Shown piece after piece: positions 24,708-36,908 of a DNA stretch of 64,000 bases (position 1 is the stretch's first letter; each line of letters begins with the position of its first letter). The notes beneath the pieces were generated by a model, which was not told the origin of the DNA, ran no database searches, and saw only the letters and a program-made list of their open reading frames with translations. The stretch covers positions 1-64,000 of the forward strand of contig JAMKCH010085008.1 in assembly GCA_023653785.1 (NCBI GenBank). Direction: 5' to 3'. The DNA is from Ophioderma brevispina (Eukaryota; Echinodermata; Ophiuroidea; Amphilepidida; Ophiodermatidae). Position numbers and translations under genes: made by a program.

Positions 24708-25059
24708 TTAAAGACACTATCAGTGATTTGCTAAATCAGTAAACCGAAAAAATCATCAAAAATCAGATTTTTGCATGTATGTAACAAGTACAGGTATCCT
24801 AACATACCCTGCAAATTATAAGACCAGAAGCAACCTAATATGGACAGAATCGGCGATTGTAGTCATTACTGTCCGTTTGGACACTTACTACAACACGTAA
24901 TTGAATGGAGAATCGTATCTTGGAACACTTGCCGTTTTCTTTTCTGTCAATTCTACAGCTAGAAAAGGTAACTTAAGAGAATTCTACACACTTATCCTTC
25001 ACTTTGAAGCTATTCCTGCAAATTTCAAATATTTTTCAAATCACTGATAGTGTCTTTAA
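24708..25059. mobile_element. TTAA MITE family C, copy 1
   Basis: 352 bp with TTAA at both ends and about 22-bp inverted repeats: TTAAAGACACTATCAGTGAT at the left and ATCACTGATAGTGTCTTTAA at the right. Shared interior includes AAAAATCAGATTTTTGCATG. Confidence 0.85.
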
Positions 25060-25199
25060 GATGGCATTCTGGTTAATCTCAGTATAGAAAACTATTTTGC
25101 CTCAGAGTTTACAGGATGGCAACATGTTGATCTGTCAATAATTTCAAGATGCTTCATGTTCCTCATGCCGTGATGGATTTGCTGGCACATTTTTACAAT

Positions 25200-26560
25200 G
25201 ATTATTAGAGGGGGTTTACTGGGAGTGTTAAAGAAATTTAGGTCAAAGGTCACACGGGTCATTTCAGGTCATTGTGTAATCATGCCTGGAAAAAGTGGGG
25301 AATTTGGGAATGTCATTCCCGGGAAATTTTGCTATTTGGAGGAAATTTTTGACCTTAAAACAGGCTCCAAAATAACCTAAGGCACCTAAGGCAATTTGCC
25401 TTAGGTGCCCCTACCATTTGCCTTGGTGCCCTAAAAAATTTGCTATTCTTTAACATGTAATGCCTTGGTGCCCTTTTAAAATTGGGAAAAATTGCCTTGC
25501 CCGCCCCAATTCTTATTTTGGAGCCTGTTAAAATAAAGAAATACATAAGAATTAAAGGGAAATTTTGAAATCTTGGAGGGAAATTTTGCTATCTTAGAGG
25601 GAAATTTTGATCATATTCCCGGGAAATTTTGCATTTTTTACAGCCATGTGTGTAATATCAATCTGAATGTGGCTTTTCTTACAGTTGGGCATTCACCAGA
25701 GTTGCTCAGAGTGATCCTTACAGAGTGGGTTATGAGATGTATGGAAATAGGCCAAAGGTCATTTAGAGGTCATTGTTCAAAGTGTTCAAAATGCAAATTC
25801 AGCCACAGAGATAACTGGATATGCACTGAAGTTGCTTGGAATTATCCTTTAGTGGCTAGGCCAAGTAGGGTGTTCATGGATAGTAGGTCAAAGATCTAAG
25901 TGTTATTTCAGAAAAATTGCTTTTCAACAAAGTTTCAATGATATTTTAAGAGCAAGTTATATGGGGTGTGGTTGAAGGTTATCTTGGTTGTTTGAGGTAA
26001 TTGTTGAAAAATTAGGAAGCAGCATGCACAGAAATGGTGAGGTATGTAACAAAGTTGGTCAGAATGATTCTGAGATGTGGGTCATATAAGGGTGTTCATG
26101 GATAAGAGGTCATCTGGAAAAAAGGAAAAAAGTATTCAATAAAGTTGCTCGAAAGGATCCTTGAGTAGTTACATAATTACGTTCAGGAGTTTAAGGTGAA
26201 AGATAATTTACAGGTCATTTTAGGTCGGTTGACAAATGCATAAAATGTTTGAAGAAAGTGCTATTCCCTGAAGTTGTTCAGGAGTTTGAAGTCTGAGGTC
26301 TTCTAGGGATCATTCAAGGTCGGTGGCTAAAACAGTTCAAATGCTGTTGCTTGCAGCTTGCACAGGAAATGACGGGGAATTTTCCATATAGTTGAGCAGA
26401 ATTATCTGAATGGTGGGTCATAGAGTATGTTCAGAGATAAGAAGGCAGTTGGAATTTATTTAAAATGCTCTTCTTTCCTCGGAAAAAATGGGTGGGGATT
26501 TACCAAATTTGAACTTATATTTGAGCAATGATTCTTAAGGAGTGTTATATGGGAAGTCCA
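25200..26560. repeat. Degenerate GTTGCTC(A/G)GA..GGTCATT array
   Basis: AAGTTG(C/G/T)TC followed by GAATGATCCTT-like and GGTCAT(T/C)TAGAGGTCATT phrases recurs near 25690, 25830, 26050, 26140 and 26270. The first part (25290-25640) is a shorter GGGAAATTTTGCTAT repeat into which the 167-bp MITE inserted. No coding signal. Confidence 0.55.
25361..25527. mobile_element. 167-bp MITE with perfect 15-bp TIRs
   Basis: CAGGCTCCAAAATAA at 25361 and TTATTTTGGAGCCTG ending at 25527 are exact inverted repeats, flanked by TTAAAA on both sides. The interior contains repeated TTGCCTTAGGTGCC/TTGCCTTGGTGCCC units. It lies inside a GGAAATTTTG repeat array. Confidence 0.75.
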
Positions 26561-26599
26561 TGATCTGGAAGTTGTATGCTTTTCATGGAGAAATTATTA

Positions 26600-28085
26600 A
26601 AAATTATGAAAATTACATGAAATCAATCAAATTTATTTCCATATCATATCAAAACATCAAAATACAAACAATGTAAAAACACAAGAGACACAATAAGTAC
26701 AAGATATGAGGAAGATGACCGAAAGGCCAGAAAGGCCAGATATGGACATCACCTAAAACATAAAGCATTATGTTAACTATAATGACAAAATAAACATTTA
26801 AATATATAACTATAACAAGAAGATACAAAGAAAAGAACTTATACACGAAATAAAGAACTAAGTAAAACAACATATACTCCAAAGCAAATGTAATCATTTT
26901 GAAGCGATCAAATGCGATTTGTAACCAGATCTAAATTTTCTAACTGATTTAGAAGTTTTAAAGTTTCTACTGAGCGTATTCCATAGGCGGGGACCTGAAA
27001 CACGAATTGTTTGATCAGAAAACGCTTTTTTAGTTTTGATAAGACTAATCATCCAAGTTTCTAGTGCTGTAGTCATGAAATTCGCTTTGCGTTTTGAAAC
27101 GTAATCGTCAAAAGTGTGAGGGCATTGATTGTAAACTTGCCTGTACATAAATATTCCCAATTCAAGCTTGTAAGTGTTGTACACATTGAGTATACATACT
27201 GTAGAAAAACCAAAGGATTTGCAGAGGGACTACGGTAATGACTATTTCATATAATTCTTAGTGCCCACTTCTGAAGTATGGGTATTTTGCTATATAACTT
27301 TTGCAAGGTTACCCATCCAATATACATACTTTTTACATAGGTAAAAATTAATGTGCAGTACAACAAGTATAAAATACGTTCTGGAACCAAATGTTGAAGC
27401 TTATTTAAGATGCCAGTATTTCGGGATATGGTCGTTGATATGCCATCAATGTGGTATTTCCAAGAGAGATGTTCATCAATTATGACCCCAAGAAATTTGG
27501 TTTTAGCTACTCTTTTTAATTTTTCTCCATCTAATACTATCTCAGTAGTGTTTGGAATATGTTTATTGTGAAAAGGCAACTCATTTGAAAACAAATTATC
27601 ATCTAAATCCTCATTATTTCCAATATCATCGTAAACATCTTGTTGATGAATTGTTTTGTCTTTTAGCGCTATGTCGATATATTTTGATGTTCCATAGGGA
27701 GTTCCTAATATAGTTTGTCTTACTTGTATTTACAGAAAGCTTATTTGCTTTAAACCAAATACTTACTTCCAAAAGCTCTGAGTTAATTCACCAGCAATGT
27801 CATTGTGAGAGTACAATATAGTATCGTCAGCAAATAAAACAAAATCTAAGATACTAGAGGTGTTTACAATGTCATTAACATAAATAATGAATAAAAGAGG
27901 GCCTAAAATAGAGCCTTGCGGCACACCACAAAGGTTTTTTCTAGTTGACTTACTTCCATTATACATAACGTATTGTTTTCTATTACTTAAGTAACTTTCA
28001 AACCAGTCATACAGAAATCTGTCTAATGGCCTTACTGCAGCATTGAATAAGGCTAAAATAAGCACTAGCTTACTCTTGCAAGGTT
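26600..28085 (-). mobile_element. 5'-truncated, frameshifted non-LTR retrotransposon (jockey/CR1-like)
   Basis: On the minus strand three open segments (28065-27763, 27594-27247, 27184-26894) together form the C-terminal half of a reverse transcriptase and its downstream region. Visible motifs are WFESYLSNRKQYV, GVPQGSILGPLLFIIYVNDI and the catalytic FADDTILY box, followed by FLGVIIDEHLSWKYHI and RVSGPRLWNTL. These are typical of the jockey/CR1 group. At least two frameshifts lie between 27600 and 27790, a TGA near 27245 and another shift near 27180, so the copy is dead. The 5' part (endonuclease and N-terminal RT) is missing. The 3' end has an AATAAA followed by a TTGAT-type short repeat near 26600-26640. 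The exact clade is not settled. Confidence 0.85.
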
Positions 28086-28213
28086 AGGCATGTTTTGTTT
28101 GATGAGCTACAGCACCATTGGTGCTCTAGTTACAATGTCCATGTAGGCAATGTACTTTATTTCAATTTCAAGAAGTCCTGTATTGTTGAAAAAAATCAGA
28201 TGATGTGACATTT

Positions 28214-28342
28214 AGGCTCATGACATACTTCCAGTCGCAGCGAGCGATTTCTGTGCATGAGCATGCATAACACTTGATATGGTCAAAATTCCATATTGCG
28301 CATTCCAATCGCTCGCTGCGACTGGAAGTATGTCATGGGCCT
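28214..28342. mobile_element. Short hairpin element with 36-bp arms
   Basis: AGGCTCATGACATACTTCCA...CAGCGAGCGATT (to 28249) pairs with AATCGCTCGCTGCGACTGG...GGGCCT (28307-28342) with one mismatch. The loop of about 57 bp contains a smaller TGCATGAGCATGCA dyad. Likely a MITE or a solo hairpin. Confidence 0.6.
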
Positions 28343-30329
28343 TAGACTAATGTTCTGGGTTGATAGACTGACCTACATAGTCGCCAACTCTTCCCAGGAA
28401 AAAAAAGTGATAATTGCTACAGTCTGGAAGTTGTTATTGCATAACAAAACCAGATGGTATAATTATGATCTGAAAGATTTCTTTTCTATGCATCAAACCA
28501 TACTGCTTGCTTTCACTTGAAAAGGAAATGTGTATCTTTGGATTACTAAACCACATGTTGTGACAGATGGAATACCGGTTGTAAGTCTAATGCTTTATAC
28601 TTCAGAATGAGAGTAGGGCCTATATAGAATGAATGTGAAATGTTGTTAGCAGTTCAAGAATGCAGTGCTATATCACTACGGGATAAAACGGTAAAACATA
28701 TTTTGTGTGAACATCATGGGCAATACAGAGTGGCGTAATATTTTCAAAGGTTGATTTTTCTTGATTTTTACAGAATTTTTTGGAACACTTTAGCAGCGTT
28801 TTCATGGTTCTATTCTACACGGCTAAATGTACAATGTTTGGTAGAAAGTTATTTTACATGCTACTGAATGAAAATTATTTTCTAGGCTTTTACTCACTGC
28901 TTGTGAAAATTCAAAACGTGGAAATAACCTGAGCTCCTCAGCACTACTGTCCTTTTGTATCTAAAATTGGGTCAGTTGGTCAAATTTTCCCCTTCTGAAC
29001 ATGCAGATTTACAATGAGTGGTAGACTAACAGGAGGGATATGGGGAATGATAGTTAAATATGGGGAATGGGCCATTGCTGTTAAACAATTCCGGGTTTTT
29101 TTTTGCTAAAATTAAGAGCATATTAAATATGTCTTAAAGATATTGCTCAAGGCCATTATACCAAAAATTCTACATTTTTTGTATGGTTAAAGGTACCAAG
29201 ATTGACAAATTGTATCATTTTCAACTTTTGTTGAGCCCATTTTACATTGGTCAGTCCAGTAAGGATAATACAATCATAGACAAGAAAGGCACATTCCATA
29301 AAAGTCATCAAGTATTTTATTGCATGCCAATTTAATGTAGTCTGAGTTTTGTTAATACTTTTATCTCCCAAAATTGTTGAAGGTAGGTTGGACCCGATTG
29401 ACACCTCCCTTAATCAAAATTTGTCTTGGTTTTGTCAGAATAATTTCCAATTGTTTCAATACCCCAGTAGAAATTTCAGAGTTTTCTTTCGATTTATGAA
29501 CAAAACATCTTCAAATGTGGTCAATTTTAAATTAACACACACTCAAATTGATCAATTAATACACAGTTTTGGTCTACTATCCCAATTGGATCATGATCGG
29601 ATCACTTCCCATAATATTTCTTTACTTTTGAAAAGTTTTGTTTGCCAATGAAAGAAAACAGCACAGTGAAAACATTTAGCAGTAAGTAGTAGGAAACAAA
29701 TAAATGTGGCCTGTGACAGCAGTTGTGTGAATTGTGATTTTTTTAAATACGAGTATGGTCAAATAACTGACGAGAGGTCGTCGAATTCATAGAAAAAGAA
29801 AAAAAAAAAGTGGGATTGGATAAGTGGTGTTACCTACACAGACGAGTGGGTATACAGTCAGTGCTGGGCATGTACAAAACCTGACCCATGAAAACATGGC
29901 CTTGGCCCATTTGGCCTAAATCAAAAATACTGCTTGCCATATTTGTACAATTTAAAAAAATGGTTTGTTTTTGTTCAATTGTCTTTTATTCATCTTTACA
30001 AAATGACAGGCCTGCTCTGACAGATGACAATTTCAAAACATACTCAAGCTAAATTATGATATTAAAATTGGAGCTTAAGTCTAAATTAATTGGTCGAGCT
30101 ATGAGTTGCAAAAATTATTGGGCGAGACACAGTTTCATTATAATGTTTTGATCACGGATATTTTCACACACTTGGAACACCTCGAAACATGATAATGTTT
30201 ATTAATAGGATTCTTGAGCTATCCTGTCACCTACTTGAAGTCCCAATGGCAGAGGTGCTGCACAAACAAACTTATCTTTTTATTTTAGGCAATTGGCCAA
30301 TAGGGCCAGTGGAGCCAGGCCATTGTTTA
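28343..30329. other. No recognisable feature
   Basis: About 2 kb of AT-rich DNA without arrays, terminal inverted repeats or protein similarity that I can see. Confidence 0.4.
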
Positions 30330-30450
30330 TCGGTCGCCGTTAGCGAAAAGTATCTTACTTTTACTCGGGCATTTGGCCGTTTTTTTTGTTCGCGGAGTCC
30401 GGTATGGCGGACGATTTCGGCCGGTGAAAATGGTACGTGCAAATTACTGT
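30330..30450 (+). promoter_or_regulatory. CpG-rich patch with ATGGCGG motif, possible promoter or first exon
   Basis: CpG dinucleotides are dense here (seven in about 36 bp around 30390-30425), unlike the surrounding sequence. It contains GGTATGGCGGAC, similar to a YY1 site. ATGGTACGTG at 30430 looks like a start codon abutting a splice donor, and a second short ATG frame (MADDFG) runs into CCGGTGAAA. All of this is suggestive only. Confidence 0.25.
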
Positions 30451-31039
30451 CGTGCTGGTTGTTTTTGCCCCCTAGAACTTGTCAGTGGAAATTCTTAGCT
30501 TTGAAGTTTTTTTGGGTTAAAAACCGGTGTTTTTTGTAAAAATTTGTTTGTTTATTTTTAAATGGAAAGTCCGCGGTTTGTTTACTGGATTTTGAAGTAT
30601 GTACGATATCAGCTATCCCTGCTTTAAAGAAGTATCTGAAATTGCGCTTTAGAGTGGGGGATTTTGTTTAAAATCACGTGATTACGTGTTAGTGAAAATA
30701 AATTTTGCTGCCAAAAAAGGAAATGAGTGTGGTTGTTTCCCCTCAGGCGATTTGTAACGCAGGGTAGTTGGTAAGTACACTGTGTATAATAGCCGGGGGG
30801 TTGGGTAGTCCAAGGTGCTCTGACTAGACACTCCATTGTTTGTGGTCGTGTCCCGGGCTATGACGTGTCGAGCTAAATACGGGGGGTTTATGGAAGAGCT
30901 TTTAACGAAATTAACCAAAGATACTTGGTACTTGGTAGTACTAGTGGTAGTACAACCTCCAAGGACTCCATAAGGGATGTTTGACTGGAGGTGGGTGTGG
31001 TCACAGGAAATTACTAGGAGTAATGGCTGCTACTTAAAT

Positions 31040-31350
31040 AATAATTAATTAATAATAACGGAGCAGTTATATGGCGCTCTACAAAGCACACAATGCCTCA
31101 CAATTATTATTACGCCGCCTTCAAGAAATCGTCTAAATCATTCGCTCGAAGACATGCTCTTACAAATGCGCACAAGCCTATCAGCCGTTAGATCGTAATA
31201 TTCCCCATAGCAGCTCACCAGAATTTCGATTGGGGGGACGAGGCAATTGACTAAGTGTCTTGCCCAGGGACACAAACACGTTGACCATAGTGGGGCTGGA
31301 ACTCATGATTTTCACGGTCTATTAAATGCGAGGTTCTTGTTTGTTGATCA
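31040..31350. repeat. Probable SINE-like dispersed repeat
   Basis: Opens GGAGCAGTTATATGGCGCTC and later reads TAAGTGTCTTGCCCAGGGAC and GGGGCTGGAACTCATGA. This order (TATATAGCGCC ... TGTCTTGCCCAAGGACAC ... GGAxTCGAAC) is a recurring animal interspersed-repeat pattern from general knowledge. Only one copy plus a fragment near 32183 (ACATTTATATAGCGCCTCCC) is seen here. Confidence 0.4.
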
Positions 31351-31429
31351 ATGTTTTTGTTAGTTAAACAGTTCCAGTCCTTTTATTGTGCGTGGGAAAA
31401 AAAGGGAAAAATGAGTTGGCGAGTGGTGC

Positions 31430-31850
31430 AAGATTGGTGTTGCTGGTAGTAGTTTGAGGTGTGGTTATGTCCTTTTCTTGCCCTGTCGGTCTTGGGTGGA
31501 ATGAGTCTTTGAGATGTCAAGTTCATCATGTTGGATTTTATAGAGACAAACTGTGAATTTTTATGCGTTCTGTAGACTAGCTTAGACAGCCGAGGGTGGA
31601 TAGCACTTCGGTAACCATAGCTTCACGTGTGATATTCCCAGTAGTGAATCGGGCTGCTCTCCTTTGGACTTTTTCAAGGACGTTATGTCTTGCTTGGTAA
31701 GGATCCCAGGCCGCTATTCCCTATTTGAGAGGGGTTTAAACAAGTGTATGGTAGAGCCTTTCTTTGGTATTAATTATATGCATGATGGAGTTTCCTGATG
31801 AAACCCAAGGATTTTAGAAGCTTTTGATGCCAGAATATTGGGCTTTGCTG
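31430..31850 (-). mobile_element. Decayed non-LTR retrotransposon relic (RT C-terminal region)
   Basis: Read on the minus strand from about 31850 down, the sequence gives fragments such as ASKILGF, YHTLV, GIAAWDPYQARH and EKVQRRAARFTTGN, interrupted by stops and frameshifts. This pattern is diagnostic of the region after the RT palm in CR1/L2-like elements (...TLGFIRRNL...YTTLVRPxLEYAxxxWDPY...LExVQRRAARF...). It is a different and older copy than the one at 26.6-28.1 kb, with no intact frame above about 30 codons. Confidence 0.7.
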
Positions 31851-31929
31851 TTATTTTTAAAATTTTTGATTGTTGGGTGTTTAACAGAGATGTGGTTTTT
31901 CGCATTATGACCATCACAAACGTCCAATA

Positions 31930-32770
31930 TAGGGCTAAAGCATAACAAAAAGAACATTAACACAAAATAAAATAGCAAATGGAATGAAATAAAGAAAAAA
32001 TCAGTACAAATTTTAAAAAAAAAACGAAAAAATCAGACTTAAAAAAGATGAGACTATAATAACAAATAATTTAAAAATAAACCAAAAAAAATTTTTTTTC
32101 TGTGTTCAATAGTCTTAGAAATCATTAAAATAAATTGTTAAATATAAAAAGAAATAATAACATAAAAAATATAATAACAGACATTTATATAGCGCCTCCC
32201 CAAAAGGAATAGAAATATAAAGGAAAAAAAAATGGAACCAAATAAATTTAAAAAAAAATCAGTACCAAAATAAATGAAAGAAAACGACAAATAATAAAGA
32301 ATACAAAGCCAAAAGGCGTTAAAGGTAAGAGAAAAAATAAAAATAAACGGGGGGGGGATAATAAAAAATATTTTAAAAATTAATAAAATTCAAAGGCGTA
32401 TACACAAAAATATTAATAATATAAATGTTAAAATGAAAAAGAAACTTAAATAATTAACACTTAAACAAATAAAGATGACTAAATAAGTAAAACAATAACA
32501 CAAATACAATAAAACCCAAAAATTTGAATAACTCAATTACATATCGAAATGAAAATATAATAGAATAAAAATCAACACTAAATATTAATAAGTAAACGTT
32601 ACAATAAAAAATTGAAAATAAAAAAATTAACGATGACTAAATAGGTACAATTAAAAAACGAAATAAGAAAGAACAATATACTAATTACATCAAAAAACAA
32701 AAATAAACACTCTGAATAAAATATATATATTATAAAGTAAAAATCAAAAAAAACAAACACAACGAAGGAA
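31930..32770. repeat. A-rich low-complexity block
   Basis: About 840 bp dominated by A on the + strand (AAAATAAAAAT, AACAAAAATAAA and similar), with little internal order. It begins just after the 31.4-31.9 kb RT relic. Contains one GGGGGGGG run at about 32350. Confidence 0.75.
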
Positions 32771-33749
32771 TGTTCTTATTTTTGCGAATGAATGAAATTG
32801 CATTATGGTAAACCCGGGCGTCATATATTCCAAGCATTGTCAAGAAAACTTTACAGATTCATTCTGGACCTCCTTTACCCTACAACCGTTGATTTGTTGT
32901 GTTATATATCAGACCAAACTAGGGTTCGACCACCAAACAGCTAAACAGCACCAATGCTAGAATTCTCTACCATCATCCACAGATTTTTTTACCAGTGACA
33001 TCTGCATCTGGAACACCACGACCAGCTTTATGGGTTCAGTCAGTCACTGGAGATAGATTTTCCCGGAGTCGCCGGAAGCCACTCAAACTCCGCTAGCTAG
33101 CCACACAGACCTCTTTTACGTGCACCAGTCTTCTCTGCACACTTTGTTGATCTTGTTTCCTGTGACCAAGCACCATTTAGCACCTAGAACAACAATCTAT
33201 ACTACTGAGTGAGTAATGATTGGAAGGATTAGATAAGATAGATGCAGTCAAACAGTCAACCTAAAAAAAACTTGCAAGTGCCATGAATATGAAGCCACGG
33301 AATTACAATTCATATATGACATCAATTCAAACAATCTAAACAACTTGCAGGGGAAAAGACGTCTGCTTCCATTCAACATACAAATTCCAGCCAACCTTCG
33401 GTTAACAAATGGCTCGAGCGACCGATTAAGCGTTTGAACAGAAGCATCCAACCACCGCCAAACATGAACACAATGGCAACCCACAATTACCAGCCTCCAC
33501 CGCCCTAACCCAGTTCCCAAATAACCAGAAAAACCCTGAAACCTAGAAGGCCGAGAACCGCGAACTTCTAGTTTGTACATGCCCGTCAGTTGTTTAACCC
33601 AGGGAGGTAGACACAACATCGGGAGTCGTCTGGATGCTCAAGGTCGTCTTCTCAGTTTTGAACTTGGCCTCCCAGCACTTTTTGTTTGCTTGTTTTTAAT
33701 TTGCTCTGGGCTATTTTTGCTTTGAATTGAAAGTAGGTTCCCAAAAGTA
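32771..33749. other. No recognised gene; higher GC than surroundings
   Basis: Less AT-rich than the A-block before it. The 123-codon - strand frame (33248-33619) has no motif I can assign; it may be a relic of a mobile element. Confidence 0.3.
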
Positions 33750-34104
33750 TTAAAGGTTGCAATGAGCGATTTTGAGGCACCCAAATATTGTGTGCATAAT
33801 AGTAATTTCATATAGATTAGAAACTCAATAGATTTCTACCTTGTAATTTGCTACAGAAAGTCTTAAAAGAGAAAAAAAAGGTGATTTATGTGCTTATTTC
33901 ATATAAAACATAGCTAATGTCTATTTGCTCCTATTAGAGGAAATTACAAATTTCACAATTTTGTTACCAAAGATACAATTCTCAGGTTAATCCTTTCAGA
34001 TGGGGATATTTTTTATGGAAGCATTACATCAGGGCAAAAATCAGTCCCCTCTCTGTGTTTTAGGGAATGTTGTGTAGTGAATGAATCTCTTGTTGCACCT
34101 TTAA
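33750..34104. mobile_element. TTAA MITE family B, copy 2
   Basis: 355 bp, TTAA at both ends. Left end TTAAAGGTTGCAATGAGCGA, right end ATCTCTTGTTGCACCTTTAA. Same internal landmarks (GAGGCACCCAAATATTGTG, TTTCAGATGGGGATATTTT) as copies 1, 3 and 4. Confidence 0.8.
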
Positions 34105-35119
34105 AATTGGCAATGTTAATATTGCATGTGTCATAGTGTTAGGAGAAGGACTGGACTTTAATTAGTCTTGTAAGGTTCAGAGTTGCAAAAACAAAACTGA
34201 ATATTTTTCAGACCTCCAAAACCAGCAAAGAGAAAGGAGAAAATAAAAATCATAATAATATTAAATATACACTCAAAGCTTCAATATATTTTTGGACAGT
34301 GCTTGTATTAATTGTTTCTTCAATGACCCCGTACACATGTGAAAATGGTTAGTTTGATCGTGAGTAAGAAGTGTCCACCAATACACATTTTTTAAAACTA
34401 ATGAAAAAAAATAAGCATGGTTTTTTTGTTTACTGGAACCCTGGTTGCGTTGGCAATACTCTCTACGGTTAAAAGGGGCTGGGAATCCCAATCGCAATGT
34501 ATCGCCATGCTCAGTTCCACAAAGGGTACTGCCACAATACTAAATTGCTTAATTAAAACAAGCAAGCATTTAATCAAAAACAAAGCAATTCTTGAATAGC
34601 CAATTTTTAGTCTTGTAGAAATTCAAAACGGGGGTTTGTGGCCTGCACTCTAGAGGCAATGGCATATGCCAAAAGGGACGCCTGGTGACCATGGCGCTTA
34701 CCTTTGTCTCTTAAGCAGGAAAGAGGTCGGTTCGGGTAGGCCAGGCCAGCCAGGTGGTGGGGGGGGGGAGGGGGGTAGCAACCTATTGTGATTGTGGTTT
34801 GCAGAGGATGTGAGAAAAGGCCTGATTCAGGTGATGGATACGTAGTGCTCACTATACGTCATACATATGAAAACCGCCTAATTCGTAATGGAACGAAAGA
34901 TCACACACTCATCTCTGCCGCTCCGAGTTGAGACATACGTGAAAGAAAATTGCTGTTCTGTATTTCACTAGTCGGGGAATCGCAGTGCTGGATTGTCACC
35001 TTTAAAATCCTACATGCCACTGAATCAGCGAGAGAACCAACCAATGTGAAACATCAAACTAAACAAAACAAAAAAACAATGTGTAGTTTTTTGGTTAGGT
35101 TGATGGACGACTGTGGCTT
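34105..35119. other. Spacer between two family B MITEs
   Basis: No gene. A G run near 34756-34775 is the only notable feature. Confidence 0.4.
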
Positions 35120-35479
35120 TTAAAGGTGAACAAGACGATTGTGGCACCCAAATATTGTGCCGTTAAAAGTAATTTCTAGAGATCAGACACTCAATAGATT
35201 TTATACATTGTGTAAGCTACAGAAATATCTTAAAAGAGATAAAAAAAAGGTGATTATTGAGATTTTCTTATATATCAATATAAAACATAGGCTGAGTTCA
35301 TATTTGCCCTATATGAAATTCAGAAATTTCACAATTTTTTGTAAACAAAGAAACATTTCTCAGCTTTAATCCTTTCAGATGGGATATTTTGAGATTGGAA
35401 AAGCTTTACATCAGGGCAAAAAACAGTGCTTTCGATTTTTTAGGTACCCCTGATAAGTGAATCTCTTGTTGCACCTTAA
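35120..35479. mobile_element. TTAA MITE family B, copy 3
   Basis: 360 bp with TTAA ends. Left TTAAAGGTGAACAAGACGAT, right ATCTCTTGTTGCACCTTAA. Interior collinear with the copy at 33750, lying 1.0 kb downstream of it in the same orientation. Confidence 0.8.
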
Positions 35480-36908
35480 TGTGGTTTACCTCTTGGGGCC
35501 CTAGTATGTGTATACAATGTCACATTTTAGTATTATGTCAGATTCATTCCTTCCTGCACGTACACCACCATCGATTAACTGTTTCAAAATAATGCTTGAC
35601 AGAGAACATCGTTAATTTCATTTTGTATTGACTCGTGCTTTGTGTGCACCAAAACCACAAGTGTGTAAGGTTAGAGGGATCGTCCCAAAAAAACCAAGTC
35701 ATTGGTAGAAAGGGCTACTCAGAGGCAACATTATTTTTCTGAGGTTAAAGGGAGAGCAGGCCTATGGTCTCTAGATCTTTGAGGGACAATAGATTCCGCC
35801 GTCCTTAGGACAAATAAAGAGCAGTAATTATTGTTTTTTTTTTTTATCCTTAGCACGCCACCAGCTCCTAAATTCTGCAACCCTTTCGCTTGCCTCCAAG
35901 TTTGATCTGTGACCTTGCACTTGCTAGCAGCTCTGAATTCCACAACCTCGCCACATTGGCTAAGTGTATGCATAAAATAAACCCCAGAAATTTTCGATAA
36001 AGGTTAATGATTCCACTTTAACCAGTCACACACGAAAAATCTATGTTTGAGTTATATAATAATATGCAGTAATTATACCCATTTCCCTGGCTATATGTCA
36101 AAGGTCATACACAGTGTAGAATAGGGAACATTCTACACTGTCTACTTCGGAAATTGACTGCATGTGGATTTTTATGACGTCATTCTTATGTAATTCTAGG
36201 CATGTTGGTACCTCTTTTGCGTATCAATGGAAAGAAGATGACGATAGCTATCCATTGGCACCACAATAAATGAGTGCATTGGTATTCCTGGGTTGTACTA
36301 GACATGTCGTTACTTTTCTCGGGGATTTTATCTATTGTAAAAATCCCAATACACGAAAAGTGTCATTTTTATTTTGTCATCAAATTTAATAAATGACGTT
36401 CATTTCAGGGAGAAGGTACACTTTTGTGGATTTTTTTGCACATTAGGATGTGGAACATTGAAGTGTACATTTACATTTTGTAACAGGTTAAAGGAGCTAC
36501 TTTTCCAGAAAAATGTGTACCTTTTTTTTTGTCGGGGGGGACTTAGAATTTGACACTGTTTACTTAAAAGGTTACTTGCAAACACTTGAGTTACAATATG
36601 CTCATCTCCAAGGACAATTCAGTGGGCTGTACTTGTACATACTGGACATGAACTGACTTGTGTGCTCTGGGCATTCATATATCTACCCAAAAAATCAGGG
36701 GGTTATTTTCTAAATAAACTGAGGATTGGAAGTTACTGAACTGTGCCATGGGAGCTGAGACAACTCTAGCTCAGAGTGAAGGTATCTAATGAAGAAATTG
36801 GTTGCGTATTATGCGCCCCTACCAGTTAAACCAATTAGTCACAAACTCCAACCTGTTACTTGCAGTATTTTATTTCTTTTTTTCTCTATTTTATGGTATA
36901 TTTTTTAG
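35480..36908. other. No recognisable gene
   Basis: Includes a T run at about 35827-35846 and the 12-bp hairpin at 36111. Otherwise single-copy-looking. Confidence 0.4.
36111..36141. repeat. 12-bp-arm hairpin
   Basis: ACAGTGTAGAAT, a 7-base loop, then ATTCTACACTGT: a perfect stem directly after a GTCAAAGGTCA motif. Confidence 0.5.

Noticed and set aside
30189..30539. 116-codon frame
   Set aside because: Runs across the CpG-rich patch without domain or hydrophobic signature; better explained by local GC content.
33248..33619. 123-codon - strand frame as a gene
   Set aside because: No motif, no splice context, and a position between an A-rich block and a MITE. Probably chance or a relic.
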